From NCBI RefSeq assembly GCF_004343075.1, contig NZ_SLXP01000002.1, positions 372,001 through 436,000 of the forward strand: a stretch of DNA of 64,000 nucleotides. The letters are read 5' to 3'. Positions 1-8,883 of the stretch are shown one piece after another (the first letter of the stretch is position 1; each line of letters starts with the position of its first letter). The DNA comes from Rhodovulum marinum (GTDB lineage Bacteria; Pseudomonadota; Alphaproteobacteria; Rhodobacterales; Rhodobacteraceae). A program made the translations under genes and the position numbers. A model generated the notes under the pieces. The model made no database searches. It saw nothing but the letters and a program-made list of their open reading frames with translations, and was not told the origin of the DNA.

Positions 1-108
1 CGCTCCTTTGCCGTTGCGCGCCCGACCTAGCGGCTGGCCCGGTCAAGGGCAAGCGGCAGGGCGCCGCGTCCGCTTTCGCTCTTTCGCGCTGCCCGAAAAG
101 ATGGCCCA
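1..108. other. leading non-coding edge
   Basis: I see no supportable gene in this short edge segment. It is GC-rich and precedes the capsule gene, so it probably belongs to a larger capsule locus that continues to the left. No clear ribosome binding site stands in front of the first gene apart from a weak purine run (GAAAAG) at about 95-100. Confidence 0.4.
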
Positions 109-1410
109 ATGCCGCCGATGGCACAGTCTTCGGGCATTACGCGGCGCTTTCTGCTCCTTCAGGGGCCGCACGGGCCATTCTTCGACCGGCTGGGGCGGGG
201 CCTGCGGGCGGCGGGGGCGCAGGTCTGGCGCGCGGGGTTCAACCGTGGCGACCGGGCGTTCTGGTCGGACGCGGCGCACTACCTGGCGGTGACCTGCCCG
301 GCCGCGGACTGGCCGGCGCATTGCGCGGCCCTGCTGGACCGGCTGGGGATCACCGATATCGTGCTGTATGGCGACACCCGGCCGGTTCATGCCGCGGCGA
401 TCGCGGCGGCGCGGGCGCGGGGCGTGACGGTCCACATCTTCGAAGAGGGCTACCTGCGCCCCTGGTGGGTGACCTATGAACGGGACGGCGCGAACGGGCA
501 TTCGCGGCTGATGGGCCTGTCGATGGCCGAGATCGCCGCCCGGCTGCGGGGCGAGGGGCCGCCCGTGGCCGAGGCGCCGGCCCACTGGGGCGACATGCGC
601 GAACATGTCTTCTATGGCGCGCTGTATCACGGGCTGGTGATGGCGCCATCGCGCCGCTATCGGCATTACCGGCCCCATCGCGGGTTGCCGGTGAGTGCCG
701 AATTCGCGCTGTACCTGCGCCGGCTTGCCCTGTTGCCCGCCCATATCGCCGCGCGTTTCGCCGCGACGCGGGCGATCAGGCGGGGGGGCTTTGCCTATCA
801 CCTTGTGCTGCTGCAACTGGCCCATGACGCAAGCTTTCGCCACCATGGGCCGTTCGACCGGATCGAGGATTTCCTGGCGCGGTGCGTCGAGGGGTTCGCC
901 GCCGGTGCGCCCGCCCATCACCACCTGGTGTTCAAGGCACACCCGCTGGAGGACGGGCGCAGCCCCCTGCCCCGCAGTCTCCGCGCGCTGGCCCGCGCGC
1001 ATGGGCTGGCGGGACGGGTGCATTACGTACCGGGGGGCAAGCTCGCGCCGCTGCTGGACGGGGCGAAAAGCGCGGTGACGGTGAATTCCACCGCCGGGCA
1101 ACAGGCGTTGTGGCGCGGTCTGCCGCTGCGGGTCTTCGGGGCGGCGGTCTATGGCAAGCCCGAACTGGTTTCGGACCAGCCGCTGGCCGAGTTCTTCGCC
1201 GCGCCGCGCCGCCCCGACGCGGATGCCTATCGTGTTTTCCGGCGGTTCCTGCTGGAAACCAGCCAGGTGCCGGGCGGATTCTACTCGCGCCGCGGGCGCG
1301 ACCAGCTGATGCGCCAGGTGGTCGACATGGTGCTGGACGCGGCCGATCCCTACGAGGCGCGCCCGCGACCGGCCGCGGCGGCGGCGCAACACCTGCGGCT
1401 TGCGGGATAG
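109..1410 (+). CDS. kpsS: KpsS-type capsule polysaccharide Kdo transferase
   Basis: A 433-residue cytoplasmic protein of the KpsS family. Family knowledge: KpsS works with KpsC to build the poly-beta-Kdo linker on phosphatidylglycerol that carries group 2-type capsules. The sequence shows the family opening FLLLQGPHGPFF at about residues 14-25, an EEGYLRPWW segment near residue 110, and a late NSTAGQQALWRG motif typical of this glycosyltransferase fold. An ATG nine bases downstream (118) is an alternative start, and neither has a strong ribosome binding site. It is followed on the same strand by an export lipoprotein and kpsC, so the three genes form a capsule assembly unit. The ABC exporter genes (kpsM/T/E type) are not in this window. 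Confidence 0.85.
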   Translation: MPPMAQSSGITRRFLLLQGPHGPFFDRLGRGLRAAGAQVWRAGFNRGDRAFWSDAAHYLAVTCPAADWPAHCAALLDRLGITDIVLYGDTRPVHAAAIAAARARGVTVHIFEEGYLRPWWVTYERDGANGHSRLMGLSMAEIAARLRGEGPPVAEAPAHWGDMREHVFYGALYHGLVMAPSRRYRHYRPHRGLPVSAEFALYLRRLALLPAHIAARFAATRAIRRGGFAYHLVLLQLAHDASFRHHGPFDRIEDFLARCVEGFAAGAPAHHHLVFKAHPLEDGRSPLPRSLRALARAHGLAGRVHYVPGGKLAPLLDGAKSAVTVNSTAGQQALWRGLPLRVFGAAVYGKPELVSDQPLAEFFAAPRRPDADAYRVFRRFLLETSQVPGGFYSRRGRDQLMRQVVDMVLDAADPYEARPRPAAAAAQHLRLAG

Positions 1411-1537
1411 CACCGGCCCTCGACAGGCTGGCCAGAGCCACCCGAAGCCTGTAGGCTGAAGGCAAATTATCGAGGCGGCATCAAGCCGTCCGGGACGATC
1501 CTGAGGCAGTCAAAAGCAAGAACGAGGAAGCCGAGCA

Positions 1538-2677
1538 GTGAAAATCATGCATTCCCGGGGGGCAAGGGCGGTGGCCCTGCTGGCCCTCGTGGCGACCGTG
1601 AGCGCCTGCGGCCTGCCGCGCTCCGGCCCGAACAAGCGCGAAATCTACCAGGGCTCGGTTCAGAAACAGGGCGACGCCTTCGTCGTGGCGGTGAACGATC
1701 GGGTGACCCGGGCCACGGCGGTGACCCCCGCGATCGGCTTTCCGCCCGAGTTCCGCGGCGCGGGCCTGGTGACATCCGACATCATCCGCAACGGCGACGT
1801 ACTGGGCCTGACGATCTACGAGAACGTCGATGACGGGCTGCTGGCACAGGCCGGCGGCAATGCCGCGGCCCTGAGCGAGGTGCAGGTGGACGATTCGGGG
1901 TTCATCTTCATCCCCTATGCCGGGCGCATCCGCGCCGCTGGCAACACCCCCGAACGGCTGCGCCAGATCATCACCGAGAAGCTGGACGCCCAGACCCCCG
2001 ACCCGCAGGTGATCGTGCGCCGGATGGCGGGCGACGGCGCCACCGTGTCGGTGGTGGGCGGCGTCGCGGGCCAGGGGGTCTATCCGATCCAGCGCCCGAA
2101 CCGCACGCTGACCGGCATGCTGGCGACCGCGGGTGGCATTTCGATCCCGCCCGAGGTGGCGCGGATCACCGTGCTGCGCGGCCACCAACGCGGCGAGGTC
2201 TGGTTCCAGGACCTGTACGACCATCCCGAGATCGACATCGCGCTGCGCAACGGCGACCGCATCCTGGTCGAGCGCGACACCCGCGCGTTCACCGCGCTGG
2301 GTGCGATGGGCGCACAGCGGCGCGTGCCGTTCGAAACCCAAAGCCTGTCGGCGATCGAGGCGATCGCCCAGGTCGGCGGGCTGAGCAGCCAGCTGGCCGA
2401 TCCGACCGGCGTCTTCGTGATCCGCAACGAATCCGAAGAAATCGCCCGCATGGTTCTGGGCCGCGACGACCTGATCGGGGCGCAGCGCCTGGTTTACGTG
2501 CTGGACCTGACCGAAACCAACGGCATGTTCCTGGCCCGCGATTTCGCGATCCGCGACGGCGACACGGTCTATGTCACCGAAGCGCCCTTCGTGCAGTGGC
2601 AGAAGACCCTGAGCGCCATCACCGGCACGGCAGGCACCGCGAGCTCCCTGGCCAACGTCGTGGACAGCAACAACTGA
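1538..2677 (+). CDS. polysaccharide export outer-membrane lipoprotein (Wza/KpsD family)
   Basis: A 379-residue lipoprotein: the signal peptide ends in a lipobox (VSAC, Cys at about residue 24). It is followed by a polysaccharide biosynthesis/export domain (about residues 80-165) and later SLBB-like segments with the repeated pattern 'GG...G...R'. Family knowledge: such proteins form the outer-membrane channel through which capsule or exopolysaccharide leaves the cell. The start is GTG; GAGGAAG lies 8 bases upstream, which favours it over an ATG three codons later. It lies between kpsS and kpsC, so it is most likely the export channel for the capsule whose Kdo linker those enzymes make. It could equally be named KpsD or Wza; the length is close to that of Wza. 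Confidence 0.85.
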   Translation: MKIMHSRGARAVALLALVATVSACGLPRSGPNKREIYQGSVQKQGDAFVVAVNDRVTRATAVTPAIGFPPEFRGAGLVTSDIIRNGDVLGLTIYENVDDGLLAQAGGNAAALSEVQVDDSGFIFIPYAGRIRAAGNTPERLRQIITEKLDAQTPDPQVIVRRMAGDGATVSVVGGVAGQGVYPIQRPNRTLTGMLATAGGISIPPEVARITVLRGHQRGEVWFQDLYDHPEIDIALRNGDRILVERDTRAFTALGAMGAQRRVPFETQSLSAIEAIAQVGGLSSQLADPTGVFVIRNESEEIARMVLGRDDLIGAQRLVYVLDLTETNGMFLARDFAIRDGDTVYVTEAPFVQWQKTLSAITGTAGTASSLANVVDSNN

Positions 2678-2685
2678 GCGCATCA

Positions 2686-4734
2686 ATGGCCCGGAACCCG
2701 GCCCATGAAACCGCCGCCGGGGGGGAAACCTCCCGGCGGCTTTTCGTCTATAACGGCGGTTTCGTGACCCAGCGGCGGGTGCGCCGCATCCTGGCGCTTG
2801 CGGGATATGACATCCACCTGGGGGTGCCGGGGCCGGACGACATCGTGGGCATCTGGGGCGCCCGCCCGACCGCCGGGCGCGGACTGAGGGTCGCGCGGGC
2901 ACGCGGCGCGGGGCTGCTGAGGGTCGAGGACGCGTTCCTGCGCTCGGTCCTGCCGGGGCGGGCGCGCGGGGCGGGCGCGCCGCTGGGTCTGATGCTGGAC
3001 CGGCGCGGCGTGCATTTCGACCCGACCGTGCCATCCGACCTGGAGCATATCCTGGCCACCCATCCGCTGGACGACACGGCCCTTCTGGACCGGGCGCGCG
3101 CGGCCATGGCGCGGCTGAAGGCGGGCCACCTGACGAAGTATACCGGGTTCGACCCGGCCGCGCCGGTGCCCGCGCCGGGCTATGCGCTGGTGATCGACCA
3201 GACCGCGGGCGATGCCTCGGTCACGGCCAGCGGGGCGGATGCCGCCACCTTCCGCGAGATGCTGGCGGTGGCGCAAATCGAGAACCCCGGCGCGCGGGTC
3301 ATCGTCAAGACCCACCCGGAAACCGGGCTGGGCCTGCGGCCTGGCCATCTCGGCCCCGAAGTGGCGGGGGACCGGGTGACGGTCCTGTCCGATCCGGTTT
3401 CGCCCTGGGCGCTGCTGGAGGGGGCGGTGGCGGTCTATACCGTGTCCTCGCAGATGGGGTTCGAGGCGATCCTGGCGGGGCACAAACCGCGCGTCTTCGG
3501 CCAGCCGTTCTATGCCGGTTGGGGGCTGACGCAGGACGAACGCCCCGTCGCCCGGCGCGAACGCCGACTGACCCGCGCGCAGCTGGTGGCCGGCGCGCTG
3601 ATCCTGGCACCCACGTGGTACGACACCTATCGCGACCGCCTGTGCGAACTGGAGGACGCGCTGGCCACGCTGGAGGCCGAGACGCGCACCTGGCGCGAGG
3701 ACCGGCAAGGCTGGGTGGCGGGCGGCATGCGGGCGTGGAAACGCGGCACGGTGCAACGCTTTTTCGGGGGCGTCCGCGCGGTGCGCTTTGCCCGCGACAG
3801 CGCCCGCGCCGAGGCGCGCGCGGCGGCGTCAGGGCGGCGCGTGATGGTCTGGGCCTCGTCCGCCGGGGACGTGGCGGCCGGCACCTGGCGCGTCGAGGAC
3901 GGGTTCCTGCGCTCGCGGGGCCTGGGCGCGGCGCTGGTGCCGCCCTTGTCGCTGGTGCTGGACGATCTGGGCATCCACTACGACCCCACGCGGGAAAGCC
4001 GGCTGGAACGGCTGGTGGCGGCGGCCTGCGACCTTGACCCGGTGGCGCGCGCCCGCGCCGGGCGGCTGATCGCGACGCTGACCGGCGGGGGGGTTACGAA
4101 ATACAACCTGGGCGGCGCGACCCTGCCCGCCCTGCCGCCGGGGCGGCGCATCCTGGTCGCGGGCCAGGTCGAGGACGACGCCTCGGTGCGGCTCGGCTGC
4201 GCGCGGGAACGAACCAACCTGGACCTGCTGGAACGCGCCCGGGCCGACAATCCCGGCGCCGTCCTGATCTACCGGCCCCACCCCGATGTCGAGGCCGGGT
4301 TGCGCCCCGGCGCGCTGGAGGATGCGGCGGTGCTGGCCCTTGCCGACCTGGTGCTGCGCGGGGGCGGGCTGGCCGAACTGCTGGCCGGGGTGGACGAGGT
4401 CTGGACCCTGTGTTCGGGGCTGGGCTTCGAGGCGCTGTTGCGCGGGCTTCCCGTCACCTGCCTTGGCGCGCCCTTCTATGCCGGTTGGGGGCTGACGCGC
4501 GACCTGGGCCCCGTGCCCGCACGCCGCGCGGCGCGGCCCGATATCGTGGCGCTGGCCCACGCGGTTCTGATCGACTACCCGCGCTACCTGGACCCCGTCA
4601 CCGGGCGGCCCTGCCCGGCCGAGGTCGTGGCCGAGCGGCTGGCCCGGGGCCAGCTGCCGCGCCCGGGGCCGGGGCTGCGGATGCTGTCGCGGCTGCAGGG
4701 CGCGCTGGCCGGCGCGGCGTGGCTGTGGCGCTAG
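2686..4734 (+). CDS. kpsC: KpsC dual-module capsule Kdo transferase
   Basis: A 682-residue cytoplasmic enzyme with two copies of the KpsC/KpsS glycosyltransferase module, the usual KpsC architecture. The duplication is visible: each half ends with the same motif, FYAGWGLTQDE near residue 275 and FYAGWGLTRDL near residue 600, and each half carries a V(E)DGFLRS or VEDAFLRS segment and a TKYN/TKYT segment. Family knowledge: the two modules add beta-2,4- and beta-2,7-linked Kdo to the linker started by KpsS. I chose the ATG 9 bases after the stop of the preceding lipoprotein; the reading frame stays open upstream, but that part lies inside the neighbour. It is the last gene of the capsule unit. 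Confidence 0.88.
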   Translation: MARNPAHETAAGGETSRRLFVYNGGFVTQRRVRRILALAGYDIHLGVPGPDDIVGIWGARPTAGRGLRVARARGAGLLRVEDAFLRSVLPGRARGAGAPLGLMLDRRGVHFDPTVPSDLEHILATHPLDDTALLDRARAAMARLKAGHLTKYTGFDPAAPVPAPGYALVIDQTAGDASVTASGADAATFREMLAVAQIENPGARVIVKTHPETGLGLRPGHLGPEVAGDRVTVLSDPVSPWALLEGAVAVYTVSSQMGFEAILAGHKPRVFGQPFYAGWGLTQDERPVARRERRLTRAQLVAGALILAPTWYDTYRDRLCELEDALATLEAETRTWREDRQGWVAGGMRAWKRGTVQRFFGGVRAVRFARDSARAEARAAASGRRVMVWASSAGDVAAGTWRVEDGFLRSRGLGAALVPPLSLVLDDLGIHYDPTRESRLERLVAAACDLDPVARARAGRLIATLTGGGVTKYNLGGATLPALPPGRRILVAGQVEDDASVRLGCARERTNLDLLERARADNPGAVLIYRPHPDVEAGLRPGALEDAAVLALADLVLRGGGLAELLAGVDEVWTLCSGLGFEALLRGLPVTCLGAPFYAGWGLTRDLGPVPARRAARPDIVALAHAVLIDYPRYLDPVTGRPCPAEVVAERLARGQLPRPGPGLRMLSRLQGALAGAAWLWR

Positions 4735-4796
4735 GCGATGCGGTCCGCTTCTGCGGGTGTAAACGCAGTGTTTCGTGACCGGCTCTCAACTCGCGA

Positions 4797-4825
4797 TTGC
4801 ACTTTCCAAAGCCTGGTGCTAGTCA
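4797..4825 (+). promoter_or_regulatory. candidate promoter of the VPLPA-CTERM gene
   Basis: A TTGCAC hexamer (4797-4802) and TAGTCA (4820-4825) are separated by 17 bases, about 55 bases before the ATG. The -10 match is weak. The region is more AT-rich than its surroundings, as expected for a promoter after the capsule genes. Inference only. Confidence 0.3.
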
Positions 4826-4877
4826 GATTTTCGGCGTATTTTCGACACATTACGCCGCATTTCAAAGGCGGACAAAC

Positions 4878-5648
4878 ATGACGAAAAATCCGGTTTTCAT
4901 CGCGCTTGCCTCGCTTGCCGTGGCGGGCATGGCGCATGCAACGACAATTTCCCTGCCCCAGGCCTCGGGCGGCGTACTGAACGCCACGGTCACCGCGATT
5001 GATCCCACCGCGTGGTCGCAAGTCGACCTGAGCCAGGGCACCGTGCTGCCCACGGGCGCCGCGTGGACGGCGGACTCGAATATCGAATTGCTGCCCAACG
5101 CAACCTATCCGGTCGACCCCGTACTGGTGGGCGGCGATCCCTGCACCTTTGCCTGTTCGCCCTATTACGGCGGCGTGCTGGGCGACCTGTCAACGATCTC
5201 CGGAGCGCCGGGCTGGGAGACGGCCTCGTTCTGGACGGTGTTCGACCTGAAGGTGGCTGGTGGCACCAACGAAGCCACCTTGCGCTTCGACGAGCGGCAG
5301 GGCGCGGTTTCGCTGCTCTGGGGCTCGCCCGATATGTCCAACGAGATCGAGTTCCTGCTGGGCGACGTGGTGGTCGGATCGTTCTTCGGGGCCGAACTGG
5401 ACTGGTTCAACACGACCTTCGGCGAGGATATCGTGGACCAGCCCGGCCGGGGCAGCGCGCTGCTGACGCTGTCGGGCCTCCCCTTCGACGGGCTTCGGTT
5501 CCGCACCTACGGCTATGGCGGCACCTTCGAGATGGCGAATATCACAACCGCGCCGGTGCCCGTGCCTGCGGCGGCGCTTTTGATGGTGACGGCGCTGGGC
5601 GCGCTGGGCGCCGTGCGTCGCACCCGCCGCGAGCGGCCGAACGCCTGA
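4878..5648 (+). CDS. secreted protein with VPLPA-CTERM-like sorting tail
   Basis: A 256-residue exported protein. It has an N-terminal signal peptide ending in AHA (residues 16-18), a beta-rich body of about 210 residues with no family I recognise, and a C-terminal tripartite tail: VPVPAAALL, a hydrophobic helix, then the basic cluster RRTRRER. Family knowledge: tails of the VPLPA-CTERM type, common in Rhodobacteraceae, are processed by a dedicated exosortase, and such proteins are often linked to exopolysaccharide. The ATG is preceded by an AAGGCGGA stretch; the frame runs further upstream but without a signal peptide. It sits 143 bases after kpsC. No exosortase is in the window. The ligand or function of the body is unknown. 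Confidence 0.8.
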   Translation: MTKNPVFIALASLAVAGMAHATTISLPQASGGVLNATVTAIDPTAWSQVDLSQGTVLPTGAAWTADSNIELLPNATYPVDPVLVGGDPCTFACSPYYGGVLGDLSTISGAPGWETASFWTVFDLKVAGGTNEATLRFDERQGAVSLLWGSPDMSNEIEFLLGDVVVGSFFGAELDWFNTTFGEDIVDQPGRGSALLTLSGLPFDGLRFRTYGYGGTFEMANITTAPVPVPAAALLMVTALGALGAVRRTRRERPNA

Positions 5649-5656
5649 CATTGTCC

Positions 5657-5680
5657 GCGCGGCGCGCCCGGGCGCCGCGC
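5657..5680. terminator. hairpin between convergent genes
   Basis: A perfect 9-bp stem (GCGCGGCGC / GCGCCGCGC) with a 6-base loop lies between the convergent VPLPA-CTERM gene and ribD. There is no T tract on either side, so it is at best a stem that assists termination in both directions. Confidence 0.35.
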
Positions 5681-5728
5681 CGACGCCCGCCCGTCCGACA
5701 CGCAGCCCGCGGTGACACGCTCCCGCGG

Positions 5729-6829
5729 TCAGTCGCGCTCCCACACATGCAGGACATCGGCCCCGATGGCGCGCGTTTCGACCAGGCGAAACCGCGGGGC
5801 TTCGGCCAGGCGGCCCAGGCCCAACGCCCCCAAGGCAGGCCAGCCTTCGGCCCCCAACGCCAACCCGGCGGTGAATCCCACCAGATCGTCCACCAGACCG
5901 GCGGACAAAAGCGAGGCGGCCAGGCTGCCGCCCCCTTCGCAGAACACCCGCGTGAGGCCCGCCGCGCCCAACGCCCGCAGCATCGCCAGCGGGTCAAGCT
6001 GGCCGCCCGGCGCCACCGCCACCTCGATCAGGTGCGCGCCGCGCGCCGTCCACGCCGCGACGCGCGCCGGGTCGGCATCGGCCCCGTGACACAGCCAAAG
6101 CGGCACGCTGTCCGCGCCCCGCGCCAGCCGGCCATCGAGCGGCAGGTCGAGCCGCCGCGTGCAGACCACCCGAACCGGCTGATGCGCCACGCCAAGGTCG
6201 CGCACGGTCAGGTCCGGATCGTCGGCGCGCGCGGTGCCACCGCCCACCATCACCGCATCGTGACGGGCGCGCATCGCATGCACCGCGCGGCGGGCCTCGG
6301 GGCCGGTGATCCAGCGGCTTTCACCGGTCGCGGTGGCGATCCGCCCGTCGAAAGACGACGCCAGCTTGAGCGTCAGCGCCGGGCGCCCCTGGGTTCGGTT
6401 CAGCAGGAAACCGCGATGGGCACGCCGGGCCGCCCCTTCGAGCACGCCGGTCGCGACCTCGATCCCGGCCGCGCGCAGCATCGCGTGACCGCGCCCGGCC
6501 ACCCGCGGGTCCGGGTCCTCCAGCGCGGTCACGACGCGCGCCACCCCGGCGGCCACCAGCGCCTTGGCGCAGGGCGGCGTCTGGCCGTGATGCGAGCAGG
6601 GTTCGAGCGAAACATAGGCGGTGGCCCCGCGCGCGGCCGCGCCGGCCTGGGCCAGCGCCACGGGTTCGGCATGGGGGCGGCCGCCGGGCGCAGTCCAGCC
6701 ACGGCCGACGATCCGGTCCCCGTTGACGATCACGCAGCCCACGGCGGGGTTCGGCCAGGTGCGCCCTTGCCCGCGCGCGCCCAGCGACAGGGCGAGCGCC
6801 ATGAACCGCGCGTCGGTGTCGGCGATCAC
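5729..6829 (-). CDS. ribD: bifunctional riboflavin deaminase/reductase RibD
   Basis: A 366-residue bifunctional enzyme of riboflavin synthesis. The N-terminal zinc deaminase domain has its HAE motif ([11 protein letters not shown], about residue 50) and the PC...C signature ([13 protein letters not shown], about 75-87). The C-terminal reductase domain begins at about residue 150 ([14 protein letters not shown]). Family knowledge: it deaminates the pyrimidine product of GTP cyclohydrolase II and then reduces the ribosyl side chain with NADPH. The start is GTG, overlapping the nrdR stop in a GTGA, which indicates translational coupling; the next ATG would cut into the deaminase domain. The nrdR-ribD pair is a common neighbourhood. 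Confidence 0.93.
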   Translation of the reverse strand: MIADTDARFMALALSLGARGQGRTWPNPAVGCVIVNGDRIVGRGWTAPGGRPHAEPVALAQAGAAARGATAYVSLEPCSHHGQTPPCAKALVAAGVARVVTALEDPDPRVAGRGHAMLRAAGIEVATGVLEGAARRAHRGFLLNRTQGRPALTLKLASSFDGRIATATGESRWITGPEARRAVHAMRARHDAVMVGGGTARADDPDLTVRDLGVAHQPVRVVCTRRLDLPLDGRLARGADSVPLWLCHGADADPARVAAWTARGAHLIEVAVAPGGQLDPLAMLRALGAAGLTRVFCEGGGSLAASLLSAGLVDDLVGFTAGLALGAEGWPALGALGLGRLAEAPRFRLVETRAIGADVLHVWERD

Positions 6830-7293
6830 TCCTCGGCCGCAGCGGGCGGGCGCAATTCGCTGACGAACTTGTCGAAATCGTCGGCCGCCTGGAAGTTCTT
6901 GTAGACGCTGGCAAAGCGGACATAGGCCACGGTGTCGATCCGGGCCAGCGCCTCCATCACGATCTCGCCGATCACCTTGGAGGGAATGTCGGTCTCGCCC
7001 ATGCTTTCCAGCCGCCGGACGATCCCGGAAATCATCTGGTCCATCCGCTCGGGATCGACGGGACGTTTCTGCAGCGCGATGCGAATCGAGCGTTCCAACT
7101 TGTCACGGTCGAAATCCTCGCGCCGGCCGTTCGACTTGATCACCACCAGGTCGCGCAGCTGTACCCGTTCATAGGTGGTAAAGCGCCCGCCACAGGCCGG
7201 GCAGAAGCGGCGCCGCCGGATCGCGACGTGATCCTCGGCGGGGCGCGAGTCCTTGACCTGCGTGTCGATATTTCCGCAAAACGGGCAGCGCAT
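6826..7293 (-). CDS. nrdR: NrdR ribonucleotide reductase repressor
   Basis: A 155-residue regulator. An N-terminal zinc ribbon (CPFC at residues 3-6, CPAC at about 32-35) is followed by an ATP-cone domain (from VIKSNGRRE, about residue 50). Family knowledge: NrdR senses ATP/dATP and represses ribonucleotide reductase genes through NrdR boxes. It overlaps ribD by 4 bases. GGGAGAGG lies directly before the ATG. A perfect DnaA box stands 28 bases upstream of the start codon, which is of interest for a regulator of dNTP supply. Confidence 0.95.
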   Translation of the reverse strand: MRCPFCGNIDTQVKDSRPAEDHVAIRRRRFCPACGGRFTTYERVQLRDLVVIKSNGRREDFDRDKLERSIRIALQKRPVDPERMDQMISGIVRRLESMGETDIPSKVIGEIVMEALARIDTVAYVRFASVYKNFQAADDFDKFVSELRPPAAAEE

Positions 7294-7320
7294 GGCCTCT
7301 CCCTCGGTGGTGCGTTCAAC

Positions 7321-7329
7321 TTATCCACA
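7321..7329. promoter_or_regulatory. DnaA box in the nrdR promoter region
   Basis: TTATCCACA is an exact match to the DnaA-box consensus TTATNCACA and lies 28 bp upstream of the nrdR start codon. The surrounding 40 bases are AT-richer than the genes. A single box can occur by chance; its place before a replication-linked regulator is why I list it. Confidence 0.45.
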
Positions 7330-7389
7330 GCCACTATAGGGGAGCCTCTAGGGTTTGGGTAGGGGCCTTTTCACCTGCTAGATATGGGG

Positions 7390-7800
7390 TCAGCCCAGAT
7401 GCGCGGCCACCTGCCGCCGATGCGGCGCAGCGCGATGTTCATAAAGGTAAATTCCCTGCCAGGTGCCCAGCGCCGGGCGTCCATCCGCCACCGGGATCGA
7501 CAGCGACACGGGCAGCAGGGCGGCCTTGATATGGGCGGGCATGTCATCGGGCCCTTCCAGCGTGTGCCGCAGGTAGGACATTACCGGATCGTCGGCGGAC
7601 GGCACGAGGCGCGCGAAATAGGCGTCGAGGTCGCGTTTCACGTCCGGGTCGGCGTTTTCCTGGATCAGCAGCGAACAGGAGGTATGGCGCACGAACAGCG
7701 TGAGCAGCCCATCCCCCTGCCCCGCGGTCCAGCGGCAAACATCGGCCGTGAATTCGTAAAGGCCGGGCCCCCGGGTCGGGATCGTGAAGGTGGTCTGCAT
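7390..7800 (-). CDS. YjbQ family protein (secondary thiamine-phosphate synthase)
   Basis: A 136-residue YjbQ/UPF0047 family protein, full length for the family. It shows the conserved FVRHTSCSLLIQE segment (about residues 32-44), the NADPDVKRDL acidic run, GPDDMPAHIK near residue 85 and the closing LGTWQGIYLYEHR. Family knowledge: it has been annotated as a secondary thiamine-phosphate synthase because some members complement thiE mutants, but its main role is unclear. I chose the ATG at which homology begins; the open frame continues upstream with no family similarity. It is followed by a 157-base gap and then, in the other transcript, the end of ubiV. Confidence 0.88.
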   Translation of the reverse strand: MQTTFTIPTRGPGLYEFTADVCRWTAGQGDGLLTLFVRHTSCSLLIQENADPDVKRDLDAYFARLVPSADDPVMSYLRHTLEGPDDMPAHIKAALLPVSLSIPVADGRPALGTWQGIYLYEHRAAPHRRQVAAHLG

Positions 7801-7957
7801 CGCCCCTCGTGCCGCTTGGTGCGGGCACGCTATGGCAGGGGCGCGCGGCGGGCAAGGGGCACGGGCCGCGCCCCGTTGCGCGCCTGCAGTGGCATCCCGC
7901 GGACGGCGCGGACGGATCACGGTTGCGGGCCGGCTGTCGCGCCGGCCCGGACCGTGG

Positions 7958-8878
7958 TCAGGCCATTTCGGTCGCCCGGGGCACCCAGTCGTGCCCTGCC
8001 CGGCCACGGTAGAAGCCGTTGACGAAAGGCGCGTCGATGCCCAGCTCGCGCAGCTTCGCCTCGCCCTCGTCCACGCCCATCCGGCCGGCCAGCACCTCGT
8101 CGAAGATCCGCGTCACCGCGATCATGTCGCAGGTATGCGGCATCACCCGGAAATGGGTCACGCCGATCGACTTCATGTCCTCGAGATCGGCCATCATGTC
8201 GAGATAGCCATAGCTGAGCGTCTGGATGCCGTTGACCGTCAGGAACGGCTTGTCGTCCATCGTCTTGAGCACCATCCCGTCGGGATCCTCGCCGCAGACG
8301 AACTGGCAGTTGTCCTTGGTGCGGTCATGGGCACGGGCGTGATAGCACCGCGCCGACAGCGCCAGCGAGGCGCGGCCGAAGACCTGCACCTCGACCCCCA
8401 CGCCCAGTTCGGCGCCCTTGGCGCCCAGGCCCTCGACGGCGCTGCGCGGCAGTTCGGGCAACAGGCTGAAATGCGTGGCGCCCTGCCCCGCGAGGTAGGC
8501 CATGGTCTCTTCGTTGTAAACATTAAGCAGCGCCCCGATCCGGTGCGGCCGCCCCTTGAGGTGCAGAAGCGCGGCGGTGTTGTTCACCTCCAGGTCGCGC
8601 CCCTCCTGCTTGGACCACTCCATCAGGATGTTGCGCTCGCGCTTGATGACCACTTCGGAGAACGAGCAATAGACCACCTTCTTGCCCGCGCGCTCCAACC
8701 GCTCGGCGACCTGGTCGAGATGTTTGTCGTCGAAGAACGGCGTGCGCTTGGAACAGATCACCTCGCCCAGGTAGACGGTCGAAACCGGGCTTTCGTCGGC
8801 GATGCGATTGTAGAAGTCGATCTTCTGTTCGGCGGGCCAGTGAAACAGGTTCGGCCCGAGGGTGAGTTCCGCAGCCAT
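7958..8878 (-). CDS. ubiV: UbiV, oxygen-independent ubiquinone hydroxylation subunit
   Basis: A 306-residue peptidase-U32-like protein. Four cysteines fit the [4Fe-4S] ligands of UbiV: C42 and then C178, C191, C195, with the same 13- and 4-residue spacing as in the E. coli protein. Family knowledge: UbiU and UbiV form a heterodimer that hydroxylates the ubiquinone ring without O2, taking oxygen from prephenate. The ATG lies 5 bases after the ubiU stop, with GTGGAGG inside the end of ubiU as ribosome binding site. It is the last gene of ubiT-ubiU-ubiV, so its expression should follow the FNR-type box upstream of ubiT. Confidence 0.92.
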   Translation of the reverse strand: MAAELTLGPNLFHWPAEQKIDFYNRIADESPVSTVYLGEVICSKRTPFFDDKHLDQVAERLERAGKKVVYCSFSEVVIKRERNILMEWSKQEGRDLEVNNTAALLHLKGRPHRIGALLNVYNEETMAYLAGQGATHFSLLPELPRSAVEGLGAKGAELGVGVEVQVFGRASLALSARCYHARAHDRTKDNCQFVCGEDPDGMVLKTMDDKPFLTVNGIQTLSYGYLDMMADLEDMKSIGVTHFRVMPHTCDMIAVTRIFDEVLAGRMGVDEGEAKLRELGIDAPFVNGFYRGRAGHDWVPRATEMA

Positions 8879-8883
8879 GCCGC

